A stretch of 64,000 nt of DNA from JBNAVJ01 sp049700455 (lineage in GTDB: Bacteria > Bacteroidota > Ignavibacteria > Tepidaquicellales > Tepidaquicellaceae): assembly GCA_049700455.1 (NCBI GenBank), contig JBNAVJ010000001.1, positions 124,001 to 188,000 on the forward strand. The letters are read 5' to 3'. A program made the translations under genes and the position numbers. Positions 45,493 through 54,261 of this stretch are shown here, piece after piece. A model generated the notes under the pieces. The model did no database searches. It was not told where the DNA came from and saw only the letters and a program-made list of their open reading frames with translations. The stretch's first letter is position 1; every line of letters begins with the position of its first letter.

Positions 45493-46140
45493 TTACTTAT
45501 TTAGTTTTTTCCAGTCATCAAGAAATTTCTCCAACCCTATGTCGGTTAAAGGGTGTTTCACAAGAGCTTCAATGACCTTAAATGGCATCGTACAAACATC
45601 CGCTCCCATCAAAGCAGCTTCAACAAAATGCAAAGGGTGTCTAACACTGGCAACAAGTACCTGAGTTTTAAAACCATAGTTTTGGTAAATCTGAATAATC
45701 TTTGAAATTAATTCCATCCCCTCATGCGAAATATCATCAAGTCTACCAACAAAAGGACTAACAAGATAAGCACCGGCTTTAGCAGCAAGTACAGCTTGAG
45801 ATGGAGAAAAACATAATGTTACATTAGTTTTTATTCCTTCTTCATTAAAAATTTTGACAGCTTTTAAACCTTCTTTAATAAGTGGTACCTTGATGACAAT
45901 ATTTTTGTGGATGCTGGCAAGCTCTCTACCTTCTTTCAGGATACCATCGCAATCAGTTGAAACAACTTCCGCACTAATATCCCCGTCCACAATAGAACAA
46001 ATCTTTTCTAAAAGTGCTCTAAAATCTTTGTGTCCTTCTTTTGCAACTAATGATGGGTTTGTTGTAACACCATCAAGAATTCCCATATCAGCAGCTTCTT
46101 GAATCTCCTTAAGATTTGCTGTATCAATAAATATTTTCAT
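45493..46140 (-). CDS. fsa: Transaldolase/fructose-6-phosphate aldolase family protein
   Basis: The ATG at 46140 was preferred over an upstream alternative because it gives the typical FSA/TAL start MKIFIDTANL. The 215-residue TIM barrel has GVTTNPSLVAKEG near 22, the Schiff-base lysine in NIVIKVPLIKEG near 83, NVTLCFSPSQAVLAAKAGA near 104 and VSPFVGRLDDI. Small proteins of this size act as transaldolase or fructose-6-phosphate aldolase, and sequence alone does not separate the two. It is 12 bases upstream of gcvT. Confidence 0.9.
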   Translation of the reverse strand: MKIFIDTANLKEIQEAADMGILDGVTTNPSLVAKEGHKDFRALLEKICSIVDGDISAEVVSTDCDGILKEGRELASIHKNIVIKVPLIKEGLKAVKIFNEEGIKTNVTLCFSPSQAVLAAKAGAYLVSPFVGRLDDISHEGMELISKIIQIYQNYGFKTQVLVASVRHPLHFVEAALMGADVCTMPFKVIEALVKHPLTDIGLEKFLDDWKKLNK

Positions 46141-46217
46141 AAAATTTAGGTTTAGTTTTAACAACTTAATTTAGGGATTTTAAACCTCATTAGAAATTCA
46201 CTAATTATTGCCTATCG

Positions 46218-47675
46218 TTAAAAAGAGGATTCTATACCATTCATTTTCTTTCTCTGTTTTTTTCTCCAGAATATAGCAAATGGGACTCCTGCAAAAATCA
46301 AAGCCAGACCAATACCAGCATCTCGAGGATTTTGAACTATGGTTATCACAACTAATAGGAAACAAAATAACACAAAAAATCCAGGAACAAACGGATAACC
46401 AAATATTTTATAAGGTCTATGCACATCTTTCATAGACTTACGTAATACAAATACACCGAAAGCACCTGCCCCATAAAAAATAAATGAGGCAAATATTAGC
46501 ATATCTGTTAACTGATCAAATGTGCCTGTCAGAACTAAAGCTGACGCCCATAATCCTTGAATTATCAGCGAAGTATGTGGGGTTTTAAAATGTGGATGGC
46601 AATTCGCTGCTGATTTAAAAAATAACCCATCACGAGCCATTGCAAAATAAATTCTCGATGAAGCCAATACCGTTCCATTAGTTGTACCAAACGTTGATAC
46701 CATTATCAATAGCGAAATAAAAAGCGAACCGTAATTCCCCAGAATTTTTCTCATCATTTCAACTGCAATTATAGTGTTCTTCGTTTGAGCAACGCTTTTA
46801 ATTTCTTCTATTGGCATTACATAGAGATACACAAAATTAACTACCAAGTACACAACAATTACTGTAGCTACTCCTCCGTAAAGTGCTACAGGAATATTTT
46901 TTTTAGGATTTCTTATCTCACCCCCCAGATATCCAATATTATTCCATCCATCGTATGCCCAGAACGCGGATAACATAGCTGCAAACATAGCCCCAAAAAC
47001 ACCCAAGGTGCCCGTATTATTTGAACTATTATAGGAAAAGAGATTTGAGTCTGTAATAAAGTTATTATTTCCAAAAGCCAAGCCAAGCATTATAACGCTT
47101 AAAATACCAGCTACTTTCAAGACTGTAAAAACATTGGTTATATTACCACCTAAAACAACCCCTAAATAATTAGCAGTTGTAAGAAAAAGTATTGTAAGTA
47201 CTGTTAATCCCTTAACCCCGGAACTTTCAAATGGCTTAAATATTCCTAAAATGGTTATAGATTCAAGAGTCCCAGATAGGTGTGGTAAAGCAACAACAGA
47301 ATTAACAGATTCAGCAAACACATAAGCGATAGAAGCAATAGAAGCAGATTGAATCACGGCAAAACAACTCCAACCATAGAGAAAGGCAAATGGTTTTCCG
47401 TACATTTTTTTAAAATATGCATATTGACCACCGGGTTCCGCAATTAATCCCGCAATTTCAGCATTGGTCGCTGAACCAAATAAGGTTATAATTCCAGCAA
47501 GTAACCAAGCCAAAAGAATCAGACCGGGGGAACCAAGTTCCAAACTCATAGGAGCAATTTTCTTAAATACCCCCGAGCCTATCATAGAGCTGATAACAAT
47601 CATTAATGCAGTGAAAAAACCAAGGCGGGTTAATAGCCCACTCTCGTGGGTACTGTTAGAATATTTAGTAGCCAA
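46218..47675 (-). CDS. APC-superfamily amino acid permease
   Basis: This 485-residue polytopic protein has about 12 hydrophobic segments. The first-helix signature SSMIGSGVFKK is near 30 and EIAGLIAEPGGQYAYFKKMYGKP near 70, typical of LAT/APC-type amino acid exchangers. It is read from TTG 47675, 29 bases downstream of the phosphofructokinase stop, as no upstream ATG is in frame. The substrate is not defined; small neutral or other amino acids are likely for this group. Confidence 0.88.
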   Translation of the reverse strand: MATKYSNSTHESGLLTRLGFFTALMIVISSMIGSGVFKKIAPMSLELGSPGLILLAWLLAGIITLFGSATNAEIAGLIAEPGGQYAYFKKMYGKPFAFLYGWSCFAVIQSASIASIAYVFAESVNSVVALPHLSGTLESITILGIFKPFESSGVKGLTVLTILFLTTANYLGVVLGGNITNVFTVLKVAGILSVIMLGLAFGNNNFITDSNLFSYNSSNNTGTLGVFGAMFAAMLSAFWAYDGWNNIGYLGGEIRNPKKNIPVALYGGVATVIVVYLVVNFVYLYVMPIEEIKSVAQTKNTIIAVEMMRKILGNYGSLFISLLIMVSTFGTTNGTVLASSRIYFAMARDGLFFKSAANCHPHFKTPHTSLIIQGLWASALVLTGTFDQLTDMLIFASFIFYGAGAFGVFVLRKSMKDVHRPYKIFGYPFVPGFFVLFCFLLVVITIVQNPRDAGIGLALIFAGVPFAIFWRKKQRKKMNGIESSF

Positions 47676-47704
47676 TATAAAACAAGTTGTTTGTAAAAAT
47701 ATAG

Positions 47705-48736
47705 TTACCTAAAAAACACCTGTGCTGCTTTATATATTTCTAAATCTACTGTTTTTAATTTACCAACTACTTTAGAAAAAGATATGTCAACTATTTTATT
47801 ATTCTGCAATGCACACATCCTGCCGAATTTTTTATCTTTTACCATTTCCACAGAATATATACCAAACCGAGTTCCAAGAACTCTGTCAAAAGCTGATGGG
47901 ACACCTCCTCTTTGAACATAACCTAATATAGTTGTGCGTGTTTCAAATCCTGTTCTTCTTTCAATTTCATTGCCAAGATAGTAACTAATCCCTCCTAATC
48001 TTATCCTGCCAAAATCATCTAATTTCTGCTCTTCATCAGAAACCTGCAACTCTTCTTTCAGAAATTCAGCTCCTTCTGCTACAACAACAATAGAAAAAAT
48101 CTTGCCTCGTTTATATCTACTTTTCAAGATATCACAAATTGCATCAACCTTAACTTTCTTTTCTGGAATAATAATAATATCTGCCCCCCCAGCAATTCCT
48201 GCATAAAGAGCAATCCAGCCAGTATGTCTACCCATCACTTCTAACACCATTATTCTATGATGTGATTCTGCAGTTGTGTGTAAACGATCAACCGCATCTG
48301 TAGCAATTTGAACAGCGGTATCAAATCCGAAAGTATAATCTGTACCGTATATATCATTGTCAATCGTCTTTGGAACCCCTACCACATTAATTCCTAAATC
48401 AAATGCTTGCTTAGCAATATGCATTGATCCTTCTCCGCCTATAGCAATTATTGCATCAAATTGTTCCTTTGAAATTTTATGCTGTAAAATCTCGGCTCCG
48501 TTTTGCTGTTGAAAAGGGCTAAAGCGTGAAGTACCTAAAATCGTACCACCTCTATTTACAATCCCCGCAACAGAAATTAGATTCAGTGGTTTATAACTTT
48601 CATCAAAGATTCCTTTCCATCCATTTAATATACCAACAATCTCGTATCCTAATTGCTCAGCTTTTCGAGTAATAGCTCTAATTACAGCATTTAAACCGGG
48701 ACAATCACCTCCACTTGTTAATACTCCAATTTTCAT
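47705..48736 (-). CDS. pfkA: 6-phosphofructokinase, predicted ATP-type
   Basis: The 343-residue protein has SGGDCPGLNAVIR near 8, IGGEGSMHIA near 99, PKTIDND near 122 and EVMGRHTGWIALYAG near 165. It also contains the catalytic aspartate of TIDND and a C-terminal substrate-binding arginine region. In this family a Gly at the second acidic site (GGEGS) points to ATP as phosphate donor, whereas Asp (GGDD) points to PPi. The lysine in PKTIDND is group III-like. It lies 69 bases downstream of the PPi-type paralogue, with an inverted repeat in the gap. Confidence 0.92.
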   Translation of the reverse strand: MKIGVLTSGGDCPGLNAVIRAITRKAEQLGYEIVGILNGWKGIFDESYKPLNLISVAGIVNRGGTILGTSRFSPFQQQNGAEILQHKISKEQFDAIIAIGGEGSMHIAKQAFDLGINVVGVPKTIDNDIYGTDYTFGFDTAVQIATDAVDRLHTTAESHHRIMVLEVMGRHTGWIALYAGIAGGADIIIIPEKKVKVDAICDILKSRYKRGKIFSIVVVAEGAEFLKEELQVSDEEQKLDDFGRIRLGGISYYLGNEIERRTGFETRTTILGYVQRGGVPSAFDRVLGTRFGIYSVEMVKDKKFGRMCALQNNKIVDISFSKVVGKLKTVDLEIYKAAQVFFR

Positions 48737-48751
48737 TTATTAAAATATTTA

Positions 48752-48768
48752 ACTTAATATAGTTAAGT
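48752..48768. promoter_or_regulatory. Inverted repeat between the two phosphofructokinase genes
   Basis: The perfect 6-bp inverted repeat ACTTAA...TTAAGT has a 5-base spacer. It lies 15 bases upstream of the ATP-type phosphofructokinase start. It could be an operator or part of a promoter region. AT content is high, so chance is possible. Confidence 0.25.
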
Positions 48769-48805
48769 AGGGTAATAAAGTTAGTGTTCTCTATACAACC
48801 TTGTA

Positions 48806-50131
48806 TTATTTTTCTTTAGCTTTATCAGACTTCTCAGATTTGTTATACTTTTTTGCTCTAACAGGTGGATCATCTATCAGATACTTAAAACGTTCAACAA
48901 ATTGTTCTGTTGTCATATTGCCTATCAAAGCAAGTCTCGCAATGTTTTTTATTTCATCAAAATCGCTTTTTTCCAGTCTAATCATATATTTCCTTGCTAC
49001 CTGATAGCCATCGGAATCCACGTCTACTTCCCGAGTCGCAATTCTTCCATCTGGTCCTATAATATCTTCAAAACGAATCGGTATTAACTGCCCCTTATCT
49101 ACCGTAACAATAGCCCCCGTATTGCCCTCAAGGAGGTAACGCACCGCTGCATAACCAAGATCTTGAGTATATTCACAATCATACGGTATCGGAGCAGCAC
49201 ATCGCAACTCATAGCCAATATCTTTATTTACAATAGTTACATCTATACCTCGTTCTCTCAATCTACGTCTGACTTCATCTTTTGTAATACGTCCTATATC
49301 AATTTCAGAAAGGCGAATGTTTCCATGTAAATCTTTTTCAAGATTAACATAGGGATGATTTTTTAACTCTTCAAGATCCATTCTCGTAATTATACCTTCA
49401 GCCAATACCGCAACTCCATAAGGATTTCCCTGAGCCATTCTTTTAATTATAGAAGCTTCCAGAATATCACAAACAGTTTCAAAACTAATAGTCCTATCAC
49501 GAAATTCCTCACCTATAATAGTCAAGGTAGCACCAGCGGCTTTACCAATTCCCAAAGCAAGATGTCCTGCCTTGCGTCCCATAGATACCACATAATACCA
49601 TCGCCGAGTAGTAGCCGCATCCACCATCAAAGATTGTACAATATGGAAGCCAAAATCACGAGCAGTTTGATATCCAAAAGTAGGCATATTGCCCGGTAGA
49701 GGTAAATCATTATCTATAGTCTTAGGGACATGAGCAACTTGAATTTGTCCTTTGGTTAGTTGATCTATTCTATATGCACTTGTAGCTGTATCATCTCCTC
49801 CTATGGTAACAAGATAATCTACTGAAAGTTGTGTTAATGCTTTGATTGTAGCATCAAGCATTTCCTTACTTTTTGTAGGATTCACACGTGAGGTGTGAAG
49901 TATACTACCTCCACTAAAATGAATCCTTGATACATCTTCAATTCGTAATTCTGTAATGTGACTCGAATCCCCTTTACTTAGATATTCAAAACCATCATAT
50001 ATACCTATTACATTCAAACCTGAATTAATTGCTTCAATCGTAACAGATCGGATAACCCCATTAATACCCGGGGCAGGCCCCCCCCCAACAAGAATAGCTA
50101 AAGTTTTTTTTCTGTAATGATCGTTTAACAT
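48806..50131 (-). CDS. 6-phosphofructokinase, predicted pyrophosphate-dependent
   Basis: The 441-residue protein is longer than PfkA and has GGGPAPGINGVIR near 16, TIGGDDTATSAY near 110, PKTIDNDLPLPG near 136 and VSMGRKAGHLALGIG near 185. Asp in GGDDT and Lys in PKTIDND are the hallmarks of PPi-dependent phosphofructokinases. It would run reversible phosphorylation of fructose 6-phosphate with pyrophosphate. The C-terminus is lysine-rich. Codons 16-18 are GGG-GGG-GGG, a 9-base G run (50078-50086 on the written strand as C9). Confidence 0.9.
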   Translation of the reverse strand: MLNDHYRKKTLAILVGGGPAPGINGVIRSVTIEAINSGLNVIGIYDGFEYLSKGDSSHITELRIEDVSRIHFSGGSILHTSRVNPTKSKEMLDATIKALTQLSVDYLVTIGGDDTATSAYRIDQLTKGQIQVAHVPKTIDNDLPLPGNMPTFGYQTARDFGFHIVQSLMVDAATTRRWYYVVSMGRKAGHLALGIGKAAGATLTIIGEEFRDRTISFETVCDILEASIIKRMAQGNPYGVAVLAEGIITRMDLEELKNHPYVNLEKDLHGNIRLSEIDIGRITKDEVRRRLRERGIDVTIVNKDIGYELRCAAPIPYDCEYTQDLGYAAVRYLLEGNTGAIVTVDKGQLIPIRFEDIIGPDGRIATREVDVDSDGYQVARKYMIRLEKSDFDEIKNIARLALIGNMTTEQFVERFKYLIDDPPVRAKKYNKSEKSDKAKEK

Positions 50132-50151
50132 AGTTCTCTAATTTTTGTTAA

Positions 50152-52584
50152 TTAATATACTAAATTTCTTTTTAATCTTAAGTTTACAAATAACAAAGCA
50201 AAGAGGTATATCGCCCCTGCTATTATAAAAACAACTTTGAATCCGACCATCATAGCAAGAATAACAGTAATAACGGTACCTATAATAGAAAAGAATCCAT
50301 TTACTGCCCAAACAATAGGAATATTTTCTTTACCTTCCAAAGCTTTTATCCCATAAGGAAAGGGTATCCCCATCATAAAGCCTAAAGGCACAATTATAAG
50401 AGAAGAAATCATTATTTTAAAAGCAATGTTTAAGCTACTCAGATACTTAAATACAGGAGCATTGGTAAATGAAAATATTATTACAAGGGAAAAAATGAAA
50501 ATAAATACAAAATAAATGTTTTTGTTTTTACTCCATAAAGCAAACTTCTTTTCCAGGAGTTTCTCAGAGACAAAGCTCCCTATTCCGGAAGCAATAAGCA
50601 TAGCAGAAATAACTGTTATCATGGTTATCGCTGGATTACCTAAAAAGAGAGTAAACTTCTGTATTAAAGAAACCTGGAGCATTATATAAGCCAACCCCAA
50701 ACAGGCAAAGTATGGAATCAAAATCCTATCACTTTTTGTAATAGTTTTATTTTTCCTTGATAAGAAAGCAATTATCAAGAGTAAAGAAGAAAACACTATA
50801 ATTTGTATAAGTAATAATAGTAATGTTACTTGAGCAACAGGTTTTTCCTTTAAAGCAAGAATTGCCTTATCGTTTTGAGAAAATACCTCTCTAAGGTCTA
50901 CAGGAGTAATTTTAAAAAAACTAAAATTATCATCAAAAAAAGGGCTGTCGTCCGTTGCAGGTATAAGAGCGGGCTTATCAGAAATAAAACTTTCAAGATT
51001 TCCAATAGTAATTAAATGTTTCAATTCACCGTCAACCGTATCCATCGGATCATAGAGAAGCTCAAGTCCGAGTTGTGACGCTTCATATCGCATATCAAAA
51101 ACCTCAGTAGGGCTAAATCCATTTTTCTTATAGACTACCCCAGCAAGAAAACTCTTTTCCCCTTCAAAATCTGCAGGAGGTCTCCTAAAAACAACAATTT
51201 TATTATTTATTTCACTTCCGGATACAGTTTTGTTTACCAATCTTAATGTAGTAAGTAATTTCGGGATTTGTGTTTCGGGACGTGAAATATAAAGCACCCC
51301 ATCATTTTGTAGGTGATTTATATATTCGGTTATAGCCTCTCTGGTTAATATATAGTTTTCCACAAGACTCATCGCACCACTTGAAACAGCAGAAGCAGAA
51401 ATTGTATGAGCTGAGATTATTACATCATAGTTAATTTTTTCAGATCTCAGTACTCCTCGTGCGTCATCCGTAACTATTTTTACTTTATCATTGTTTTTTA
51501 TAAGTGGCCCCGTCCAATAGGACAATGTATTACCAATCAATTCATTTAGTATTCCATTTATTTCTACTCCTTTAACAAAGTCAGCATTATGATACAAACT
51601 AACCAGTACCTCCCCCCCACCGCCTGAACCAAGAATAAAAACTTTTTCTGGGCGATTTTTTGTAATAAAAGCTAAATTAGAGGCATCAGCTGGTTTTGCT
51701 AATAATGGGAAACTTTTCACGCGTGGGATATTGGTTGTTGCATTCCCATTATCAATAATCGCAAGATAAATATCATACCCATCAGGCGAAGGTTCTTCTT
51801 CCTGCATCACATCAACTTTTGAAAAAGCATTCCATTCCGAATAAATTTTCAGGTCAGGACGGGCCTTAATGTAATTAGCATAGATTTTATTGGGTGAAGA
51901 ATTTATTTCAAATCTATTGTCACGGTCAGGGAACAAAGTGATTATCAGTACAGACAAAATAAATGCAACCAGTGATAATAGTTTAGATTTACGATATCCA
52001 AACACTGCCGCCGATAATAACCCACACATAGTAATGGCAAAAATCATACCATTACCCCCTGCGGCTTTTACAAGCAACACGAAAAACACCGAGGACATTC
52101 CGGCTCCAATAAGATCAAAAAAGTAAATCTTACTAATATCTTTTTGAAAGGAGTAAATAAGCCTCGATATAACCATTCCAGCAAACAAAAAGGGTAGGGT
52201 TAAAAGCAAATAATATAAAGGAAGATAAATAAACTGGTAGTTATCTGTAAACAAACTAAAAGGATCCAGAGGAATTTTATTAGTGATAACAAACCCAAAA
52301 AGAATCGAAACTGAAAACAAAACAGAATTTATATAAAGAAACATATCAAGATTCCAGTCACTCATCTTTTTAAAAATACTGAGTGTAACTCCACTTATTC
52401 CGAGCCCAAGAAGAGCCACACTGATAATCATAAAAGCAAAATGGTACCACAATGAAACAGACATTATTCTCACATAAGTAAATTCAAGAGAAAGAACTGA
52501 TAAAGAAATCATTAAAAGTCCAATCAAATAATGAGTTTGTATTTTTTTTGCTTCTGGAATTGAAGTTTGTGCTTTCAAGTGCAA
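50152..52584 (-). CDS. Membrane-embedded spermidine synthase-like protein
   Basis: This 810-residue protein has a polytopic N-terminal domain with about eight helices. The soluble SAM-binding domain of the polyamine-synthase type follows, with VFILGSGGGGEVLVSLYHN near 330 and VKIVTDDARGVLRS near 380. A second polytopic C-terminal domain is present from about 600 onward. Proteins of this layout are annotated as fused or membrane spermidine synthases, but the enzymatic role is unproven. The aminopropyl-donor acidic residue pattern is only partly visible. It is the last leftward gene of this block. Confidence 0.8.
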   Translation of the reverse strand: MHLKAQTSIPEAKKIQTHYLIGLLMISLSVLSLEFTYVRIMSVSLWYHFAFMIISVALLGLGISGVTLSIFKKMSDWNLDMFLYINSVLFSVSILFGFVITNKIPLDPFSLFTDNYQFIYLPLYYLLLTLPFLFAGMVISRLIYSFQKDISKIYFFDLIGAGMSSVFFVLLVKAAGGNGMIFAITMCGLLSAAVFGYRKSKLLSLVAFILSVLIITLFPDRDNRFEINSSPNKIYANYIKARPDLKIYSEWNAFSKVDVMQEEEPSPDGYDIYLAIIDNGNATTNIPRVKSFPLLAKPADASNLAFITKNRPEKVFILGSGGGGEVLVSLYHNADFVKGVEINGILNELIGNTLSYWTGPLIKNNDKVKIVTDDARGVLRSEKINYDVIISAHTISASAVSSGAMSLVENYILTREAITEYINHLQNDGVLYISRPETQIPKLLTTLRLVNKTVSGSEINNKIVVFRRPPADFEGEKSFLAGVVYKKNGFSPTEVFDMRYEASQLGLELLYDPMDTVDGELKHLITIGNLESFISDKPALIPATDDSPFFDDNFSFFKITPVDLREVFSQNDKAILALKEKPVAQVTLLLLLIQIIVFSSLLLIIAFLSRKNKTITKSDRILIPYFACLGLAYIMLQVSLIQKFTLFLGNPAITMITVISAMLIASGIGSFVSEKLLEKKFALWSKNKNIYFVFIFIFSLVIIFSFTNAPVFKYLSSLNIAFKIMISSLIIVPLGFMMGIPFPYGIKALEGKENIPIVWAVNGFFSIIGTVITVILAMMVGFKVVFIIAGAIYLFALLFVNLRLKRNLVY

Positions 52585-52898
52585 ATGGGTTGTGTTGTAT
52601 GTTTTTTAAAATCAAGCAAAAATAAGAAATACAGTTAAGTAGTTAAAGACAAAAAACTCTAAAAAAGCCCCCCAATATACTTACTTATTGATTCTCAACA
52701 ATTTAAAGAATAAAAACAAGAGTTTAGCTCAAAATTTCAGGTTTTTACTTTTTAAAAGCAGCTACAGCCATCACAAATTTAATATTAAAAACTGCTTAAT
52801 TTATCGGGCAACTGTGTTAAACAACGGTGGTTAATGTGAAGATTTTTTGTGTTTCATCAGTTTTACAAATTCACTATCTTGGAATAAATACAAATAGG
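52585..52898. other. Divergent intergenic region, 314 bases
   Basis: This AT-rich gap lies between the leftward spermidine-synthase-like gene and the rightward M16 peptidase gene. It should carry promoters for both. No tRNA, small ORF with a clear start, repeat or hairpin terminator could be recognised. The frame upstream of the chosen peptidase start (52827-52898) is open but lacks family similarity. Confidence 0.5.
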
Positions 52899-54254
52899 AT
52901 GAAAAAACTTATAATTTTATTACCGCTTATTTCAATACTCTTATGTCAGTCCCCCAGTATTGCTCAGGGGTCATTCGTTCCCTTTATAATTCACCAGACA
53001 CAATTACAAAACGGATTAAATGTTGTAACAGTACCACATGATAGCCCGGGCATAGTTGCATTTTATATTGTTGTTAGAGTAGGTTCACGAAATGAGATAG
53101 AAAAAGGGGTAACTGGTTTTGCACATTTTTTTGAACATATGATGTTTAGAGGAACTGACCGGTATCCAAAAGACAAATATGAGCAGGTTTTAAAATCCAT
53201 TGGGGCCTCAGCAAATGCCAATACTTCAAGTGACAGAACCGTCTACCATATGACAGGTGATGCAAGTAAGCTTGAAAAAATGTTTGAAATTGAAGCTGAT
53301 AGATTCCGATATCTTAACTATTCAAAAGAAGATTTTATTGTAGAGGCTGGAGCAGTTAAAGGAGAATACACAAAAAATTATGCTAATCCATTATCAAGAC
53401 TATATGAATCGATTCGTAATACTGCTTTTGATATTCATACTTATAAACATACCACAATGGGTTTTTATGAAGATATTATTGATATGCCAAACCAGTATGA
53501 GTATTCATTGCAGTTTTACAAAAGATTTTACAAACCTGAATATTGCACCATCTTATGTGTAGGGGACGTCACCCATAATCAGGTAGTTGCCCTATCAAAA
53601 AAATATTTTGGGACATGGGAACGGGGTTCTTATATTGCAGAAATTCCTACCGAGCCTTCCCAGAATCAAACTCGTTACGCCCATATTAAAAGTTCAGAGA
53701 TTCCCCCTTATCTATCACTCAACTACAAAGGTCCTGCTTTTAGTGATTCTGATATAGATTTACCTGCTTTATATTTAATTTCAAGTATCTATTTTGGTCC
53801 TAATTCTAATATTTATAAAAAACTTGTTCTCGAAGAAAAAAAACTAAAAAGTTTAGGTTGTTACCCTTCTTTCAACAGGGATCCCGAACTTATTGGGATT
53901 TATGCTAATCTAAAAGACAACAAAGACTTAAGATACATCCTGAATGAATTACTTGCGGTAGTAGAAACTGTGAAAACAAAATCTTTAGATCCTCAGGTTT
54001 TAAACGATGCAAAATCAAATATCAAGTATAGAGTACTTATGAGTATGGATAACCCTACTGATATAGCTAATATACTTTCTTCTTTTATCTCTGTCAGTGG
54101 GGATCCTGAATCTATTAATAGATACTATAAAACGATGGAAAGAATAACCTCAGAAGACATAATTACCATAGCCCGAAAATATTTTGTAACTACATCTTTA
54201 ACAATAGGTACAGTAACCCCTGATGACAACCCTGATGTAACAATAACTAAATAA
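52899..54254 (+). CDS. M16-family zinc peptidase, active subunit
   Basis: ATG 52899 was chosen because it gives a clear signal peptide (KKLIILLPLISILLCQS). The 451-residue protein has the inverted zinc motif HFFEH at 76-80. The downstream glutamate lies in the EAGAVKGEY region near 152, and a second M16 domain begins at about 220. It is predicted to be a periplasmic peptidase. It pairs with the next gene, 7 bases on, which lacks the zinc motif, a known active/inactive pairing. The substrate is unknown. Confidence 0.9.
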   Translation: MKKLIILLPLISILLCQSPSIAQGSFVPFIIHQTQLQNGLNVVTVPHDSPGIVAFYIVVRVGSRNEIEKGVTGFAHFFEHMMFRGTDRYPKDKYEQVLKSIGASANANTSSDRTVYHMTGDASKLEKMFEIEADRFRYLNYSKEDFIVEAGAVKGEYTKNYANPLSRLYESIRNTAFDIHTYKHTTMGFYEDIIDMPNQYEYSLQFYKRFYKPEYCTILCVGDVTHNQVVALSKKYFGTWERGSYIAEIPTEPSQNQTRYAHIKSSEIPPYLSLNYKGPAFSDSDIDLPALYLISSIYFGPNSNIYKKLVLEEKKLKSLGCYPSFNRDPELIGIYANLKDNKDLRYILNELLAVVETVKTKSLDPQVLNDAKSNIKYRVLMSMDNPTDIANILSSFISVSGDPESINRYYKTMERITSEDIITIARKYFVTTSLTIGTVTPDDNPDVTITK

Positions 54255-54261
54255 CATAAAT

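Noticed and set aside
52827..52898. 24-residue N-terminal extension of the M16 peptidase
   Set aside because: The internal ATG at 52899 is followed by a clean signal peptide, so the extension is probably not translated.
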